Source: Chlorobium sp.
GTDB taxonomy: Bacteria > Bacteroidota > Chlorobiia > Chlorobiales > Chlorobiaceae
Direction: 5' to 3'
Length of the DNA stretch: 61,492 nt
Assembly (NCBI GenBank): GCA_028277225.1
Contig: JANQHB010000046.1
Span: 1 to 61,492, forward strand
Part shown: positions 1 to 8,856 of the stretch, piece after piece
Numbering within the stretch: position 1 is the stretch's first letter
How the letters are laid out: the number at the start of each line of letters is the position of its first letter
Position numbers and translations under genes: made by a program
Notes under the pieces: model-generated
The model's input: only the letters and a program-made list of their open reading frames with translations
What the model was told of the DNA's origin: nothing
Databases searched by the model: none

Positions 1-105
1 GCCCACTGCCCACTGCCCACTGCCCACTGCCCACTGCCCACTGCCCACTGCCCACTGCCCACTGCCCACTGCCCACTGCCCACTGCCCACTGCCTACTGC
101 CTACT
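1..105. repeat. 7-bp tandem repeat (GCCCACT)n
   Basis: Thirteen perfect copies of GCCCACT run from base 1 to 91, followed by two variant units GCCTACT at 92-98 and 99-105. The array touches the window edge, so it may be longer. It overlaps the stop codon of the minus-strand gene that ends at 101, because the reverse complement of CTA in the last unit supplies its TAG. The same heptad core (ACTGCC plus one base) recurs in degenerate form at 49813-49875. Confidence 0.95.
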
Positions 106-595
106 TATACTTCTTCGGATACTCGTACCACTCCAGTTCGCCCGAATCGATCCCTGTCTCCTGCCACGACTCGACGTGCATGGCGATTCTGACGACACCG
201 CAGGTGACGATGTTGTCAAGATGGGTACCGGTCACGAAATTCGCGAAGATTGTAAAGGTGGGATTGTGTCCGAACAGCATGGGTGCCGATACCGTATTCG
301 GTATGGCGCGGACAATGGTCAGAATGTGGTTGAGTCCGCCCTCGTAAATTTCAGCCCTTTGTTCGATTTTTTCGACTGGATATTCCAGAATTTCACAGAA
401 TGTTTCCGCCGTTGAGAGAGCGCGGTTTGCAGGGCTCGAGAGAACAAGATCGGGGCGTACTTCCTTTTGACGCATCAAATTGGCCATGAATGGAGCGGCT
501 TTGAGCCCGCGTTTGTTCAGGGGACGGTCGAAATCCGCGAGGTTCGCGTTATCCCAGCTTGATTTGGCATGCCTGACCAGGTAGAGTGTTTTCAT
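101..595 (-). CDS. SixA-like histidine phosphatase
   Basis: A 164-residue protein of the histidine phosphatase superfamily. The N-terminus carries the catalytic LVRHAKSSW signature (RHA, with the histidine that becomes phosphorylated), and FGHNP near residue 109 supplies the second conserved histidine. Length and the RHAKSSW form fit the SixA group, which removes phosphate from phosphohistidine on HPt-type proteins; the substrate here is unknown. The start ATG overlaps the stop of the upstream GH3 gene by four bases, so the two are translationally coupled. The stop codon lies inside the last unit of a 7-bp tandem repeat, so changes in the repeat could alter the C-terminus. Confidence 0.85.
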   Translation of the reverse strand: MKTLYLVRHAKSSWDNANLADFDRPLNKRGLKAAPFMANLMRQKEVRPDLVLSSPANRALSTAETFCEILEYPVEKIEQRAEIYEGGLNHILTIVRAIPNTVSAPMLFGHNPTFTIFANFVTGTHLDNIVTCGVVRIAMHVESWQETGIDSGELEWYEYPKKYK

Positions 596-1743
596 TGAGG
601 TGCGCTGAAGTGGCGTTGTTTGAGGGCCGTGATGCGGTTGTAGGAACTGTCGATCCTTGAGGGGGATATTGTGCCGCTGTTCACCAGGGAACGGACGATC
701 GAAACGGCTTTTCTCGCGATGTTGGGGTCATAGCTTGAATTGTTGGCAAAAAGAAGGATGTCGATACCGGCCTCGATCGCCAGGCGGACCGACATCTCGG
801 GACTGTAATGTCCGGCAATGGCCTGCATCTGCATATCGTCGCTGATCACAACGCCCCTGAAGCCGAGCGAGTCACGTAACAGTTCTGTGACCACAGGTTT
901 TGAGAGTGTGGCAGGGTGTTCGGGATCGAGTTTTGCATTGAAAACATGTGCAGTCATGACAAGGTCGTTATATCCGTTTTCGATCAGGCTGCGGTAAGGA
1001 GCAAGTTCAGTCTTGTTCCAGCTTCCGGTAATGTCGGTGAAATCCTTGTGGGTATCGGTTGACGAACTGCCGTGGCCCGGAAAGTGCTTCAGGGACGAGA
1101 TCACGTTTTTTTCATGCAGCGCCCTGATGACTGCTGCGGCCTGCGAAGAAACCGTGCCGGGATCCGGTGAAAAACTTCTTTCCAGTCCACCGATAACCGG
1201 ATTGTCGGGATTTCTGTCGAGATCGATGACCGGAGCGAAGTTCATGTTGATGCCTGCGGTCTCAAGAGCCGCAGCAATTGTCAGTGTTGCCCGATAGGTG
1301 CTGTCAGGATTGTTGAGCGTACCCAGTTTTTCGGCCGAGACGGTTTCGGGGAATCCGTATTTTGGTTTCAGGCGTGCTACCCTGCCTCCTTCCTGGTCGA
1401 CAGCAATGAAGAGCGGTGTTTTGGCAATGCTTTGCAACTCACGGGTCAGATTTCGCAACTGGTCAGGATCTGTGATGTTTCTGCCCGGGGTCCTGGTAGG
1501 AACATCGTAATCGAAAAGCACGACACCGCCAAGGTTCAGCTTTTCTATATCCTCTCTGATAGTGTCGGCTTCTTCGAGCGATGTCCCCCTGAATCCGACC
1601 ATGATCATCTGGCCGATTTTCATGGTCAGTTCGTCATCATTGTCAGGCAGGCTTGCCGCACATGCCGTGAACGTAGTGAGAACAGCTGATACGATGAGCG
1701 CTATCAGGGCTGTTATGAGGCAGTTAGAGGGAGTGTTTGTCAT
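592..1743 (-). CDS. Glycoside hydrolase family 3, NagZ-like beta-N-acetylhexosaminidase
   Basis: A 383-residue secreted or lipid-anchored GH3 enzyme. Residues 1-30 form a signal sequence ending in a lipobox-like FTACAA. The body carries the family signature KHFPGHGSSSTDTH around residue 218, which contains the catalytic His/Asp pair of NagZ-type enzymes, and VISDDMQM near residue 300. NagZ enzymes release N-acetylglucosamine from muropeptides; a membrane-anchored form would act in the periplasm instead of the cytoplasm. It sits between clpB (four-base overlap) and the SixA-like gene (four-base overlap), suggesting one transcript. Confidence 0.85.
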   Translation of the reverse strand: MTNTPSNCLITALIALIVSAVLTTFTACAASLPDNDDELTMKIGQMIMVGFRGTSLEEADTIREDIEKLNLGGVVLFDYDVPTRTPGRNITDPDQLRNLTRELQSIAKTPLFIAVDQEGGRVARLKPKYGFPETVSAEKLGTLNNPDSTYRATLTIAAALETAGINMNFAPVIDLDRNPDNPVIGGLERSFSPDPGTVSSQAAAVIRALHEKNVISSLKHFPGHGSSSTDTHKDFTDITGSWNKTELAPYRSLIENGYNDLVMTAHVFNAKLDPEHPATLSKPVVTELLRDSLGFRGVVISDDMQMQAIAGHYSPEMSVRLAIEAGIDILLFANNSSYDPNIARKAVSIVRSLVNSGTISPSRIDSSYNRITALKQRHFSAPQ

Positions 1744-3062
1744 CCGGCGGTCTTTTCCAGGGTGAGGTTTCCGTTTGTAATCGATATCGTGACGGTATCG
1801 CCTTCCTGAACGGTTCCTTCGAGAATCAGTTCCGACAATCTGTTGGTGATGTTTCGCTGCATCACGCGTTTGAGCGGTCTTGCTCCGAATGCCGGGTCGA
1901 ATCCTGCATTGGCCAGCCAGAGCAGCGCGTCTTTATTCATTTTCAGACTGATTTTCTGTCTGTTTGCCAGCTTGTTGATCTGGTTGAACTGAATCGTGAC
2001 GATCTGTTCAAGATCCTCTCTGCTGAGCGGTGTGAAAAGAATGACTTCGTCTATACGATTGAGAAATTCCGGCCTGACCTGCTGTTTGAGCAACTGGAAA
2101 AGCTTGTCCTGAAGGTTTTCGAGTACATCGTCGCGGTTTGTATTCTCCAGCCTCTCCATTTCGCTCTGTATGAGCTGAGCGCCGATGTTGCTGGTCATGA
2201 TGATGATGGTGTTCTTGAAATTGACCGTATGGCCTTTGCTGTCGGTCAGTCTTCCGTCATCGAGAATCTGGAGCAGGATATTGAATACATCGGGATGCGC
2301 TTTTTCGATCTCGTCAAGGAGCACAACCGAAAAGGGCTTGCGTCGCACCGCTTCGGTAAGCTGTCCGCCCTCTTCATAACCGACATATCCCGGAGGTGCA
2401 CCGACAAGACGGCTCACCGTGTGCGATTCCATATACTCGCTCATGTCGATCCGGATCATTGCGTCTTCGTCGTCGAAAAGATATTCTGCAAGGGTGCGGG
2501 CGAGCTCGGTTTTGCCGACGCCTGTCGGTCCGAGAAAAATAAATGAGCCGATCGGTTTTTTTTCGTCTCCCATGCCTGCGCGTGACCGTTTGACGGCTTC
2601 ACTTACCGCCTGAACGGCTTTATCCTGGCCAATGACGCGTTTATGAAGTTCTTCGTCGATATGGAGGAGTTTCTGCCGTTCCGACTGGAGCATCTTGCTG
2701 ACAGGAATACCGGTCCATTTCGACACGATGTCGGCAATGTCTCCGGAGTCGATCTCTTCTTTCATGATCAGCTCGCCGCTAGCCTGTTTCTTCTCAATTT
2801 TACGTTTGTTCTCTTCGATCTCTTTTTCGATATCGGCGATTCGTCCGTAACGTATTTCGGCAACCTTGCCGTAGTCGCCGTTTCTTTCGTATTCTTCAGC
2901 CTGGTGCTTGAGCTCTTCAAGTTCAGACTTGAGTTTGCTGGATTGCTGGATCAGTTCTTTTTCCGCATCCCAGCGAGCCTTTATTCTTCGCTGATCCTCA
3001 TGAAGGTTCGCAAGCTGTTTTTCAATATCTTCTAATCTCTGCTTGGTGTCAGAAGAATTCAT
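1740..3062 (-). CDS. clpB: ClpB C-terminal half (part of M domain plus second AAA+ domain)
   Basis: A 440-residue protein matching only the second half of ClpB. Residues 1-100 are charged coiled coil from the late middle domain. The second nucleotide-binding domain follows, with Walker A GPTGVGKT at 178-185, Walker B VVLLDEIEK, the pore-loop GYVG, and sensor 2 GARPLKR. The N domain and first AAA+ domain are absent. The frame upstream of the ATG runs only about 34 codons to a stop and shows no ClpB-like residues, so this is a separate gene rather than a missed start. No good ribosome-binding site is seen. I recall, unverified, that Chlorobium tepidum annotation also lists ClpB entries of about 440 residues, so the split may be lineage-wide. 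Whether a partner half exists elsewhere cannot be seen. Confidence 0.9.
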   Translation of the reverse strand: MNSSDTKQRLEDIEKQLANLHEDQRRIKARWDAEKELIQQSSKLKSELEELKHQAEEYERNGDYGKVAEIRYGRIADIEKEIEENKRKIEKKQASGELIMKEEIDSGDIADIVSKWTGIPVSKMLQSERQKLLHIDEELHKRVIGQDKAVQAVSEAVKRSRAGMGDEKKPIGSFIFLGPTGVGKTELARTLAEYLFDDEDAMIRIDMSEYMESHTVSRLVGAPPGYVGYEEGGQLTEAVRRKPFSVVLLDEIEKAHPDVFNILLQILDDGRLTDSKGHTVNFKNTIIIMTSNIGAQLIQSEMERLENTNRDDVLENLQDKLFQLLKQQVRPEFLNRIDEVILFTPLSREDLEQIVTIQFNQINKLANRQKISLKMNKDALLWLANAGFDPAFGARPLKRVMQRNITNRLSELILEGTVQEGDTVTISITNGNLTLEKTAG

Positions 3063-3365
3063 GACATTATGTGTTAGTGAGTTAGGAGGGAGATTATAGT
3101 GTACTGTTTCCTGGATTGTTGCACTGGTTATAAGGTGCCTGTCATTACTCTTGCAAAGATCCTGTCAAATAACCTGAGCATAGTTACTCTTATGATAGTG
3201 GAAACCATGTTAAAATTCTCTTGGTTCCACGACGTCTGATGAATGAATCAGCCAACACTGATACAGTGCCGAACAAGTGAATTATTAAAAATAATAGTTT
3301 TGTTTCATAAGAGGGCTTGATGGCTTTGCTTTTGCAAGATGCAATAGGATTAAATTGATTATACA
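3063..3365. other. Divergent intergenic region
   Basis: About 300 bases between the minus-strand clpB half and the plus-strand cyanophycin-synthetase-like gene. It must hold both promoters, but I see no CIRCE palindrome, no clear sigma-70 pair and no additional gene. The only purine-rich box (GGAGGGAG near 3086) is on the plus strand and does not precede a plus-strand start. Confidence 0.5.
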
Positions 3366-6023
3366 ATGATCAGGGATACATACATCCGGTCAAAAAGGTT
3401 TTTCAAGGGACCGAATATCTACAGTTCTTCGTCAGGACTTTTTGCAATGGTCTCCTGTCGCCAGAAAGAGATTCCGATATTCCAAAAAGTTTTCAGTCCA
3501 CATGCTCTAGCTAATTTGCTTGACATTATTCAAGAGGCTTTTCCTGTTGCGCAGGAATCTTCAGCACTGTCTTCACCGGATTCATTCTTTCGCTCGGCAA
3601 ATCCTGCTGTGGAGCTTCTGCTGGAGATTTGCGAAATACTATTAAGGGATTTTTCAGTGAGGTCGCAGAAAGGCCGCATTATTTCTTCAGAAAAAGAGTA
3701 TTTCACGTGCATTATCCCTTGCGAAGAAGCAGAACTTGGTCTTGTCGCTCTTGAGCTTGCCCTGATGGTTGTTCAGGAGCAATATTCTCTGAGTGGGCAT
3801 TCACGGACTAAGCTTGTGCAGAAGATGCAGCAACGTTATCTCGAAATCCGGAAACAGCTCCGTTCATGGGGATTAAATCAGTCTACGCTTGCGCTTACCC
3901 GTGCAGCAGAAAAAAGGGGGATCTACTATCATCGACTCTCAAAGCCAGGCCAGTATGTACAGCTTGGACAAGGTGTACACCTGATCAGGATCAAGGAAAC
4001 GGCTAGCGATAAAACCAGTCCAATCGGTTACATGCTTTCAGATGATAAGTATAAAACGGTAGTTTTTCTCAAGTCAATCGGTCTTCCTACGGCGGATTCG
4101 ATCGCCATTTTTTCTATAGATCAAGCCAAAATTGCGTTAAAACAACTGGGTTTTCCACTGGTCGTCAAACCCCGTATTCTGGGTAAGGGTAAGGGTGTGA
4201 TTCTTGATATAAGGGACGAGCAGAGTCTATTAAAGGCCATAAAGGATGTTTCTGCAAAAAAAGGAGGCATCTTGATCGAGCGGTATATTAAAGGAAACGA
4301 TCATCGTTTACTGGTTGTAGCAGGTAAATTCATTGCAGCAGCGAAAAGAACTCCGGCTGCGGTTATCGGGGATGGTATAAGCTCAGTGAAGCAGTTGATC
4401 GACAGGATTAATCGCGACCCTCGACGTGGGATGAAATTTGAGCGAATTCTCGAAAAGATTGAGATTGACGAGGAAGCTCGAAAGTGTCTTGCCAAAGAAA
4501 AATTATCGCTTGATTCGGTGCTTCAGAAAGGACGGGAGGTAATGCTGAGGGGGACAGCAAATATATCTCGGGGCGGCATTTCTGTCGATGTTACTGACGA
4601 TATTCATCCTGAGAACCGTTCGATGGCCGAGCGGGCCGCGCGCATGATTGGACTGGATGTGGTTGGGATTGATTTTTTTACCGAAGATATAGGCCGATCA
4701 TGGCGCGAAACAGACTGTGCAATTCTTGAGGTTAATTCTTCGCCTGGCCTCCGGCCGCATCAGGTTGCAAATCCTGAACATGATATTACTGCTCCTATTA
4801 TTGAGCACTATTTTCCTGAAGGTTGCAATGGAAGGATCCCTACAGTTGGTGTAACCGGGAGCCTGGGGAAGACAACAACTTGCCAGATGGTCTCACATAT
4901 TCTCTCTACAACAGGGAAGTGTGTTGCTCTATCGACGACTCAGGGTTCCTGGATCGGGAATGAAGGAATACATAAAGGGGATGTTGCTGGCGGTATGTCA
5001 GGAGCATTGCTAATGCGTGATCCATGTGTTGAGGCGGGAGTTTTTGAGTTGTCTCGCGGTGGACTTATTAAAGCCGGTATGGTAATCGACAGTATTGATG
5101 TAGGCGTCGTGCTCAACGTCCATGACAACCATGTTGGCCTTGACGGTATCGAAACAAGAGAAGATCTTGCCAGGGCAAAAAGTCTGGTTGTTCGTCATAC
5201 CAGGAAGATGGCGATACTCAACGCAGACGATCCGCTTTGTCTCGGTATGCGTGATGTTGTTTCCGCACCGAAAATCTGTCTGGTGAGTTCCAGACCGGAT
5301 AACGATGAGGTGTTGCTTCATCGGTCGGAAGGAGGGACGGTGGTGTATCTTGATGCGCCCCATGATGTTTGGGAAAAAGGCAATATACAACTCTGTGAGG
5401 GTGAGCGGCTGATCGGAACGATACCGGTCGAATCAATTGTGTCGACTCTTGGCGGTCGATACAGGCCAGCTCTTTTCAACGCCCTTTTTTCGACAGCCAC
5501 AGCCCATGGCCTCGGTATCGGTTTTGAAACGATCCTGCGTAGTGTCTCATCCTTCGAATCGACACGCGAGAGCAATTCAGGGCGCATGAACCTTGTCGAC
5601 GGCGCCCCCTTTCTGCTTTACGTCACCTGGGCTGACGGGCCTGTTGCGAATGCAGAGATCGCTGATTTTGCTCGTAAGACAGAAGTTTCTGGCAAAAAGA
5701 TCCTGATGGCGTCGGCAACAGGAAACCGACCGGACAGATTTATACAAGAGAGCGGTTTAACGGTTGCAGATGCTTTTGATTTATTTATTTGTTATGACAT
5801 GCAAGATCGCCGCGGCCGAAGAGAAGGCGAAACCCCGGAGCTTTTAAGGGAAGGGCTTAAAGAGGCTGGAGTGGCCGAGGAGCGCATAATGATCATTCCT
5901 CCTCTCAATGAGGCGGTTAACGAAACAATGTCTCGTGCAGCAAAAGACGATCTGGTTGTGATTACTGCCTTTGGAAACACTATCTGGCCATGTATTGATG
6001 CATTCAAGGCAACGCCTGATTGA
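3366..6023 (+). CDS. cphA: Cyanophycin synthetase-like ATP-grasp/Mur ligase (CphA family)
   Basis: An 885-residue protein with the full CphA layout. The N-terminal domain opens with a KGPN segment as in CphA. An ATP-grasp domain at about 220-480 contains HRLLVVAGK, and later ISRGG and DIHPENRSMAERAA as in cyanophycin synthetase. A Mur-ligase domain follows from about 490, with P-loop GVTGSLGKTTT and ELSRGGLIKAGM. Typical CphA has GTNGKT; the GSLGKT form still keeps G-x-x-G-K-T. CphA builds multi-Arg-poly-Asp; relatives join other amino acids, and the substrate here is not predictable. The next gene, 16 bases downstream, is a CapA-like protein of poly-gamma-glutamate systems, so the product may be an exported or surface polyamide instead of a storage granule. 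No cyanophycinase gene is in the window. Confidence 0.8.
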   Translation: MIRDTYIRSKRFFKGPNIYSSSSGLFAMVSCRQKEIPIFQKVFSPHALANLLDIIQEAFPVAQESSALSSPDSFFRSANPAVELLLEICEILLRDFSVRSQKGRIISSEKEYFTCIIPCEEAELGLVALELALMVVQEQYSLSGHSRTKLVQKMQQRYLEIRKQLRSWGLNQSTLALTRAAEKRGIYYHRLSKPGQYVQLGQGVHLIRIKETASDKTSPIGYMLSDDKYKTVVFLKSIGLPTADSIAIFSIDQAKIALKQLGFPLVVKPRILGKGKGVILDIRDEQSLLKAIKDVSAKKGGILIERYIKGNDHRLLVVAGKFIAAAKRTPAAVIGDGISSVKQLIDRINRDPRRGMKFERILEKIEIDEEARKCLAKEKLSLDSVLQKGREVMLRGTANISRGGISVDVTDDIHPENRSMAERAARMIGLDVVGIDFFTEDIGRSWRETDCAILEVNSSPGLRPHQVANPEHDITAPIIEHYFPEGCNGRIPTVGVTGSLGKTTTCQMVSHILSTTGKCVALSTTQGSWIGNEGIHKGDVAGGMSGALLMRDPCVEAGVFELSRGGLIKAGMVIDSIDVGVVLNVHDNHVGLDGIETREDLARAKSLVVRHTRKMAILNADDPLCLGMRDVVSAPKICLVSSRPDNDEVLLHRSEGGTVVYLDAPHDVWEKGNIQLCEGERLIGTIPVESIVSTLGGRYRPALFNALFSTATAHGLGIGFETILRSVSSFESTRESNSGRMNLVDGAPFLLYVTWADGPVANAEIADFARKTEVSGKKILMASATGNRPDRFIQESGLTVADAFDLFICYDMQDRRGRREGETPELLREGLKEAGVAEERIMIIPPLNEAVNETMSRAAKDDLVVITAFGNTIWPCIDAFKATPD

Positions 6024-6039
6024 GACAAAGGGACTGAAT

Positions 6040-7128
6040 ATGGCAGAGGGCCAAAAAACGTTTTCCTGGGAAAAAAGTGCTGATTCTGTTCGTCTCTTTC
6101 TCGGTGGAGACGTTATGACCGGAAGGGGTGTCGACCAGTTGTTTGCTACACACAATGAAGGTGATTTCAACAAGCCGGATGCCGTGTCGGCAAGGCAGTA
6201 CCTGGAGTGGAGCGCGTTGATGCACGGGGCGGAAATAAGACCGCTGCGACATGATTATATCTGGGGTGCTGCTCTTTCGGTATTCGATACCGTCCGCCCT
6301 GACTTCAGACTTGTCAATCTTGAAACATCCATCACGACCTGCAGTGCGTGGGAGCGAAAGCGTTTCAATTTTCGCATGCACCCGGCCAATACCGGATGCC
6401 TTCTTGCTGCCGAACTTGACTGTTGTTCACTTGCCAACAATCATGTTCTCGATTTCGGAGTGCAGGGAATGCGCGATACAATCGCTGCCCTCGATGCTGC
6501 AGGGATCGGTCATGCCGGTGCAGGCAACGATCTTGACGAAGCCGTACGCCCTTACAGGACGGAACTGCCTGACGGAAAACGAATTCTGGTTTTTTCCTGG
6601 GGATTTCCCGACAGCGGCTGCGGTTTTTCTCATTGGCAGGCCCGTTCCGGCAATCCCGGGATTAATTTGCTGCCGGATTACAGTGAGCGATCGGTAAAGG
6701 CAATTGCCGGAGCAGTCAGGACGTATCGCAGGAATGGCGATCTTGTTGTTGCTTCGCTTCACTGGGGGTGGAACCGGGTGCAGCGTGTTCCGGACACGCA
6801 CCGGGCTTTTGCCCGATACCTGATTGATCAAGCAGGTGTCGATGTTATTCATGGGCATTCGGCTCACCATGTCCTGGGAGCTGAAGTGATTAAGGGGCGG
6901 CCTGTTCTCTATGGCTGCGGTGATCTGATCAACGATTATGAAGGTAAAGCTGAATACAGGGAGTATAAAGGCTATCTAGGTGCATTGTTTTTTCTTGATC
7001 TGGACCGTGAAACGAACCGGATGATGCATCTTCGTATTGTACCGCTTCAGCGCAGACGCTTCCGGCTTGAGGCTCCGTCGAAGGAAGATGCAGGGAGTGT
7101 TTTAAACGCTGTCAGGAAGCTTCAATAA
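6040..7128 (+). CDS. CapA family protein (poly-gamma-glutamate system type)
   Basis: A 362-residue CapA/PGA_cap metallophosphoesterase-like protein. Visible motifs are FLGGDVMTGRG at the N-terminus, LVNLETSIT, ANNHVLDFGVQGM and HGHSAHHVLG, which together give the conserved Asp, Asn and His residues of the family. The start at 6040 is preferred over an in-frame ATG at 5971 because 5971 lies inside cphA and an AAAGGGA box precedes 6040. No signal peptide is evident. It follows cphA by 16 bases, suggesting an operon. In Bacillus, CapA works in export or assembly of poly-gamma-glutamate; a role in handling the product of the neighbouring ligase is inference. Confidence 0.85.
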   Translation: MAEGQKTFSWEKSADSVRLFLGGDVMTGRGVDQLFATHNEGDFNKPDAVSARQYLEWSALMHGAEIRPLRHDYIWGAALSVFDTVRPDFRLVNLETSITTCSAWERKRFNFRMHPANTGCLLAAELDCCSLANNHVLDFGVQGMRDTIAALDAAGIGHAGAGNDLDEAVRPYRTELPDGKRILVFSWGFPDSGCGFSHWQARSGNPGINLLPDYSERSVKAIAGAVRTYRRNGDLVVASLHWGWNRVQRVPDTHRAFARYLIDQAGVDVIHGHSAHHVLGAEVIKGRPVLYGCGDLINDYEGKAEYREYKGYLGALFFLDLDRETNRMMHLRIVPLQRRRFRLEAPSKEDAGSVLNAVRKLQ

Positions 7129-7156
7129 CACAACAGCGCGAAAGGACGGGTCTTTC

Positions 7157-7192
7157 TTTATCAGGTGCTGCTCCGTTGTCGGTCCTGATAAA
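7157..7192 (+). terminator. Hairpin between capA and kdsA
   Basis: TTTATCAGG at 7157-7165 is exactly complementary to CCTGATAAA at 7184-7192, giving a 9-bp stem with an 18-base loop. It lacks a U-run on the plus strand, so it may be a factor-dependent terminator, an RNA-stability element or an attenuator instead of a classical intrinsic terminator. Confidence 0.45.
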
Positions 7193-7250
7193 AAGAGATC
7201 GGTGTTGTTGTAAAATATACCGTTCGGATATAGTTTAGACATTTCAATGT

Positions 7251-8129
7251 TTGTCAAAACGAAAAAACGGCAAGAGTCTTTACGTGACTGAATCGCGAAG
7301 CATATCGATCGGTGGAATGACCATCCGGGGCGGCGGGCCGCTTTTTTTTATTGCAGGGCCCTGTATTATCGAGGGCCGGGAAATGGCTTTTGATGTGGCT
7401 TCGGTACTTTCAGCGGTTCGTGACAAACTTGCGCTTCCCATTATTTTCAAAGGATCATTCAAAAAAGCAAACCGGTCTTCAGCTTCATCCTTTACAGGTA
7501 TCGGAGACAGGGAGGCCCTTGAAATCCTGGCCGAAATCAGGGATACTTTCGGTCTTCCGGTTCTTACCGACGTTCATGAAACCAGTGACGTCGAGCAGGC
7601 ATCGCGATATGTCGATGCCCTGCAGATACCGGCATTCCTGTGTCGCCAGACCGACCTTCTGGTCGCGGCCGGGAAATCCGGTCTGTGCGTCAACATTAAA
7701 AAAGGGCAGTTCATGGCTCCGGAAGATATGGCGATGGCGCTTGAAAAAGTCATCGGCACTGGCAATACCAACGTCATGCTGACTGAAAGAGGGACCATGT
7801 TCGGTTACCATAACCTTGTCGTGGATTTCAGGGGTATTCCGGGAATGCGTCGAGAAGGGTATCCTGTTGTCTATGACGCGACACACAGTCTTCAACTGCC
7901 CTCTGCCGGTAACGGTGTTACCGGCGGCCAACGGGAGTTTCTTCTGCCTATGGCCCGGGCGGCTGTGGCAGCCGGGGCTGACGGTCTTTTTTTCGAGGTG
8001 CACCCCGATCCGGACAAAGCGCTTTCAGACGCATCGACACAGATGGCGCTCAAGGATTTCCAGCAGGTTGCAGGGCATCTGGACAGACTGCATCGCTTTC
8101 TGGGCTCGGAACACATTGAACAACGCTAA
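7251..8129 (+). CDS. kdsA: 3-deoxy-8-phosphooctulonate synthase (KdsA)
   Basis: Condenses arabinose 5-phosphate with phosphoenolpyruvate to KDO 8-phosphate, the first committed step to the KDO core of lipopolysaccharide. Motifs are AGPCIIEG, FKGSFKKANRSS, TDVHET, LCRQTDLL, NIKKGQFM and LTERGTMFGYHNLVVD. Cys38 in AGPC occupies the position that is Asn in E. coli KdsA and a metal-ligand Cys in the Aquifex-type enzyme, so this should be the metal-dependent class. The start is uncertain: TTG at 7251 has no clear ribosome-binding site and ATG at 7317 would drop 22 poorly conserved residues. The KdsC-like gene follows 18 bases downstream. Confidence 0.93.
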   Translation: MSKRKNGKSLYVTESRSISIGGMTIRGGGPLFFIAGPCIIEGREMAFDVASVLSAVRDKLALPIIFKGSFKKANRSSASSFTGIGDREALEILAEIRDTFGLPVLTDVHETSDVEQASRYVDALQIPAFLCRQTDLLVAAGKSGLCVNIKKGQFMAPEDMAMALEKVIGTGNTNVMLTERGTMFGYHNLVVDFRGIPGMRREGYPVVYDATHSLQLPSAGNGVTGGQREFLLPMARAAVAAGADGLFFEVHPDPDKALSDASTQMALKDFQQVAGHLDRLHRFLGSEHIEQR

Positions 8130-8147
8130 CCAAACAACTCGAGTATC

Positions 8148-8717
8148 GTGTCAGGTATCAACTATTTCGGAATTCAGCTTTCGGCCGGCGACGCATCGGA
8201 ACGGCTCCAGAACGCACTTCGACAGGTCAGGGCACTGATATTTCCCCTGGAGGGAGTGCTGACCGGCAGTCAGATAACCGTCAATGACCGTGGAGGAGAA
8301 AGCTGTTCCTGCAATGTGAGGGACGCCCTTGCCGTGAAAAAGGCTCGGAAAAACGGTCTACACATCGCCGTTATTTCTGAACATTCGGGAGATGCGCAAC
8401 GGAATCTTCTTGAAAAAATCGGGGTCGAGCATGTTTATCTCGGCTATGACAGCAAAATGGATGCCTATGAGGAGTTCAAGGCAGCCTGTGGCCTTACCGA
8501 TGAGGACTGCGCTTACATTGCAGACGACATCGTTGATGTTCCTCTGCTCGAAAAAACAGCCTTTACGGTTACTCCTATTGACGGCGTCGAGTATCTTCGC
8601 AACCGTGTAACCTACATCTCGGCTTACGAGGGGGGAAAAGGATGTATCCGGGAGATGGTCGAACTGATCCTTCAGGAGCAGGGTAAGTGGGAGTACGGCA
8701 GGTATGCCGGGATGTAG
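8148..8717 (+). CDS. KdsC-like HAD-family protein lacking the catalytic aspartates
   Basis: A 189-residue protein with the KdsC fold signature and placed directly after kdsA, where KDO-8-phosphate phosphatase is often found. It begins at a GTG. In active KdsC the first motif is DVDGVLTDG, with the first Asp as nucleophile and the second as acid/base; here the same place reads FPLEGVLTG, with Pro33 and Glu35 instead of the two Asp. The third-motif acidic cluster YIADDIVDVP is kept. The loss of the nucleophile predicts no phosphatase activity by the usual mechanism; it may be a structural partner or regulator, and another phosphatase would be needed. Confidence 0.75.
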   Translation: MSGINYFGIQLSAGDASERLQNALRQVRALIFPLEGVLTGSQITVNDRGGESCSCNVRDALAVKKARKNGLHIAVISEHSGDAQRNLLEKIGVEHVYLGYDSKMDAYEEFKAACGLTDEDCAYIADDIVDVPLLEKTAFTVTPIDGVEYLRNRVTYISAYEGGKGCIREMVELILQEQGKWEYGRYAGM

Positions 8718-8856
8718 TGTGCAGCAGCAGTGGGCAAGTTGCAGGGGCGAATAATTATTCGTCCAGCCGGTGGTCGGGTGAAGATTTCGGGCAGTAGGAT
8801 TGTTATGGTAAACGACCTGTTTTGTCCTGTTCAGATGGAGAGAAAAACTCCTGATC
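8718..8856. repeat. Convergent gap with palindrome at 8745-8764
   Basis: The 139-base gap between convergent genes contains the near-perfect 20-base palindrome GGGCGAATAATTATTCGTCC at 8745-8764, preceded by CAGG. This GGGGCGAATAATTATTCG form is a known intergenic hairpin motif in several phyla and could act as a bidirectional transcription stop. No gene is seen here. Confidence 0.6.

Noticed and set aside
1..105. CRISPR array
   Set aside because: The unit is 7 bases with no spacers; it is a simple tandem repeat.
1737..2546. 269-codon plus-strand frame opposite clpB
   Set aside because: The minus strand codes for a well conserved AAA+ domain; the plus frame is a shadow.
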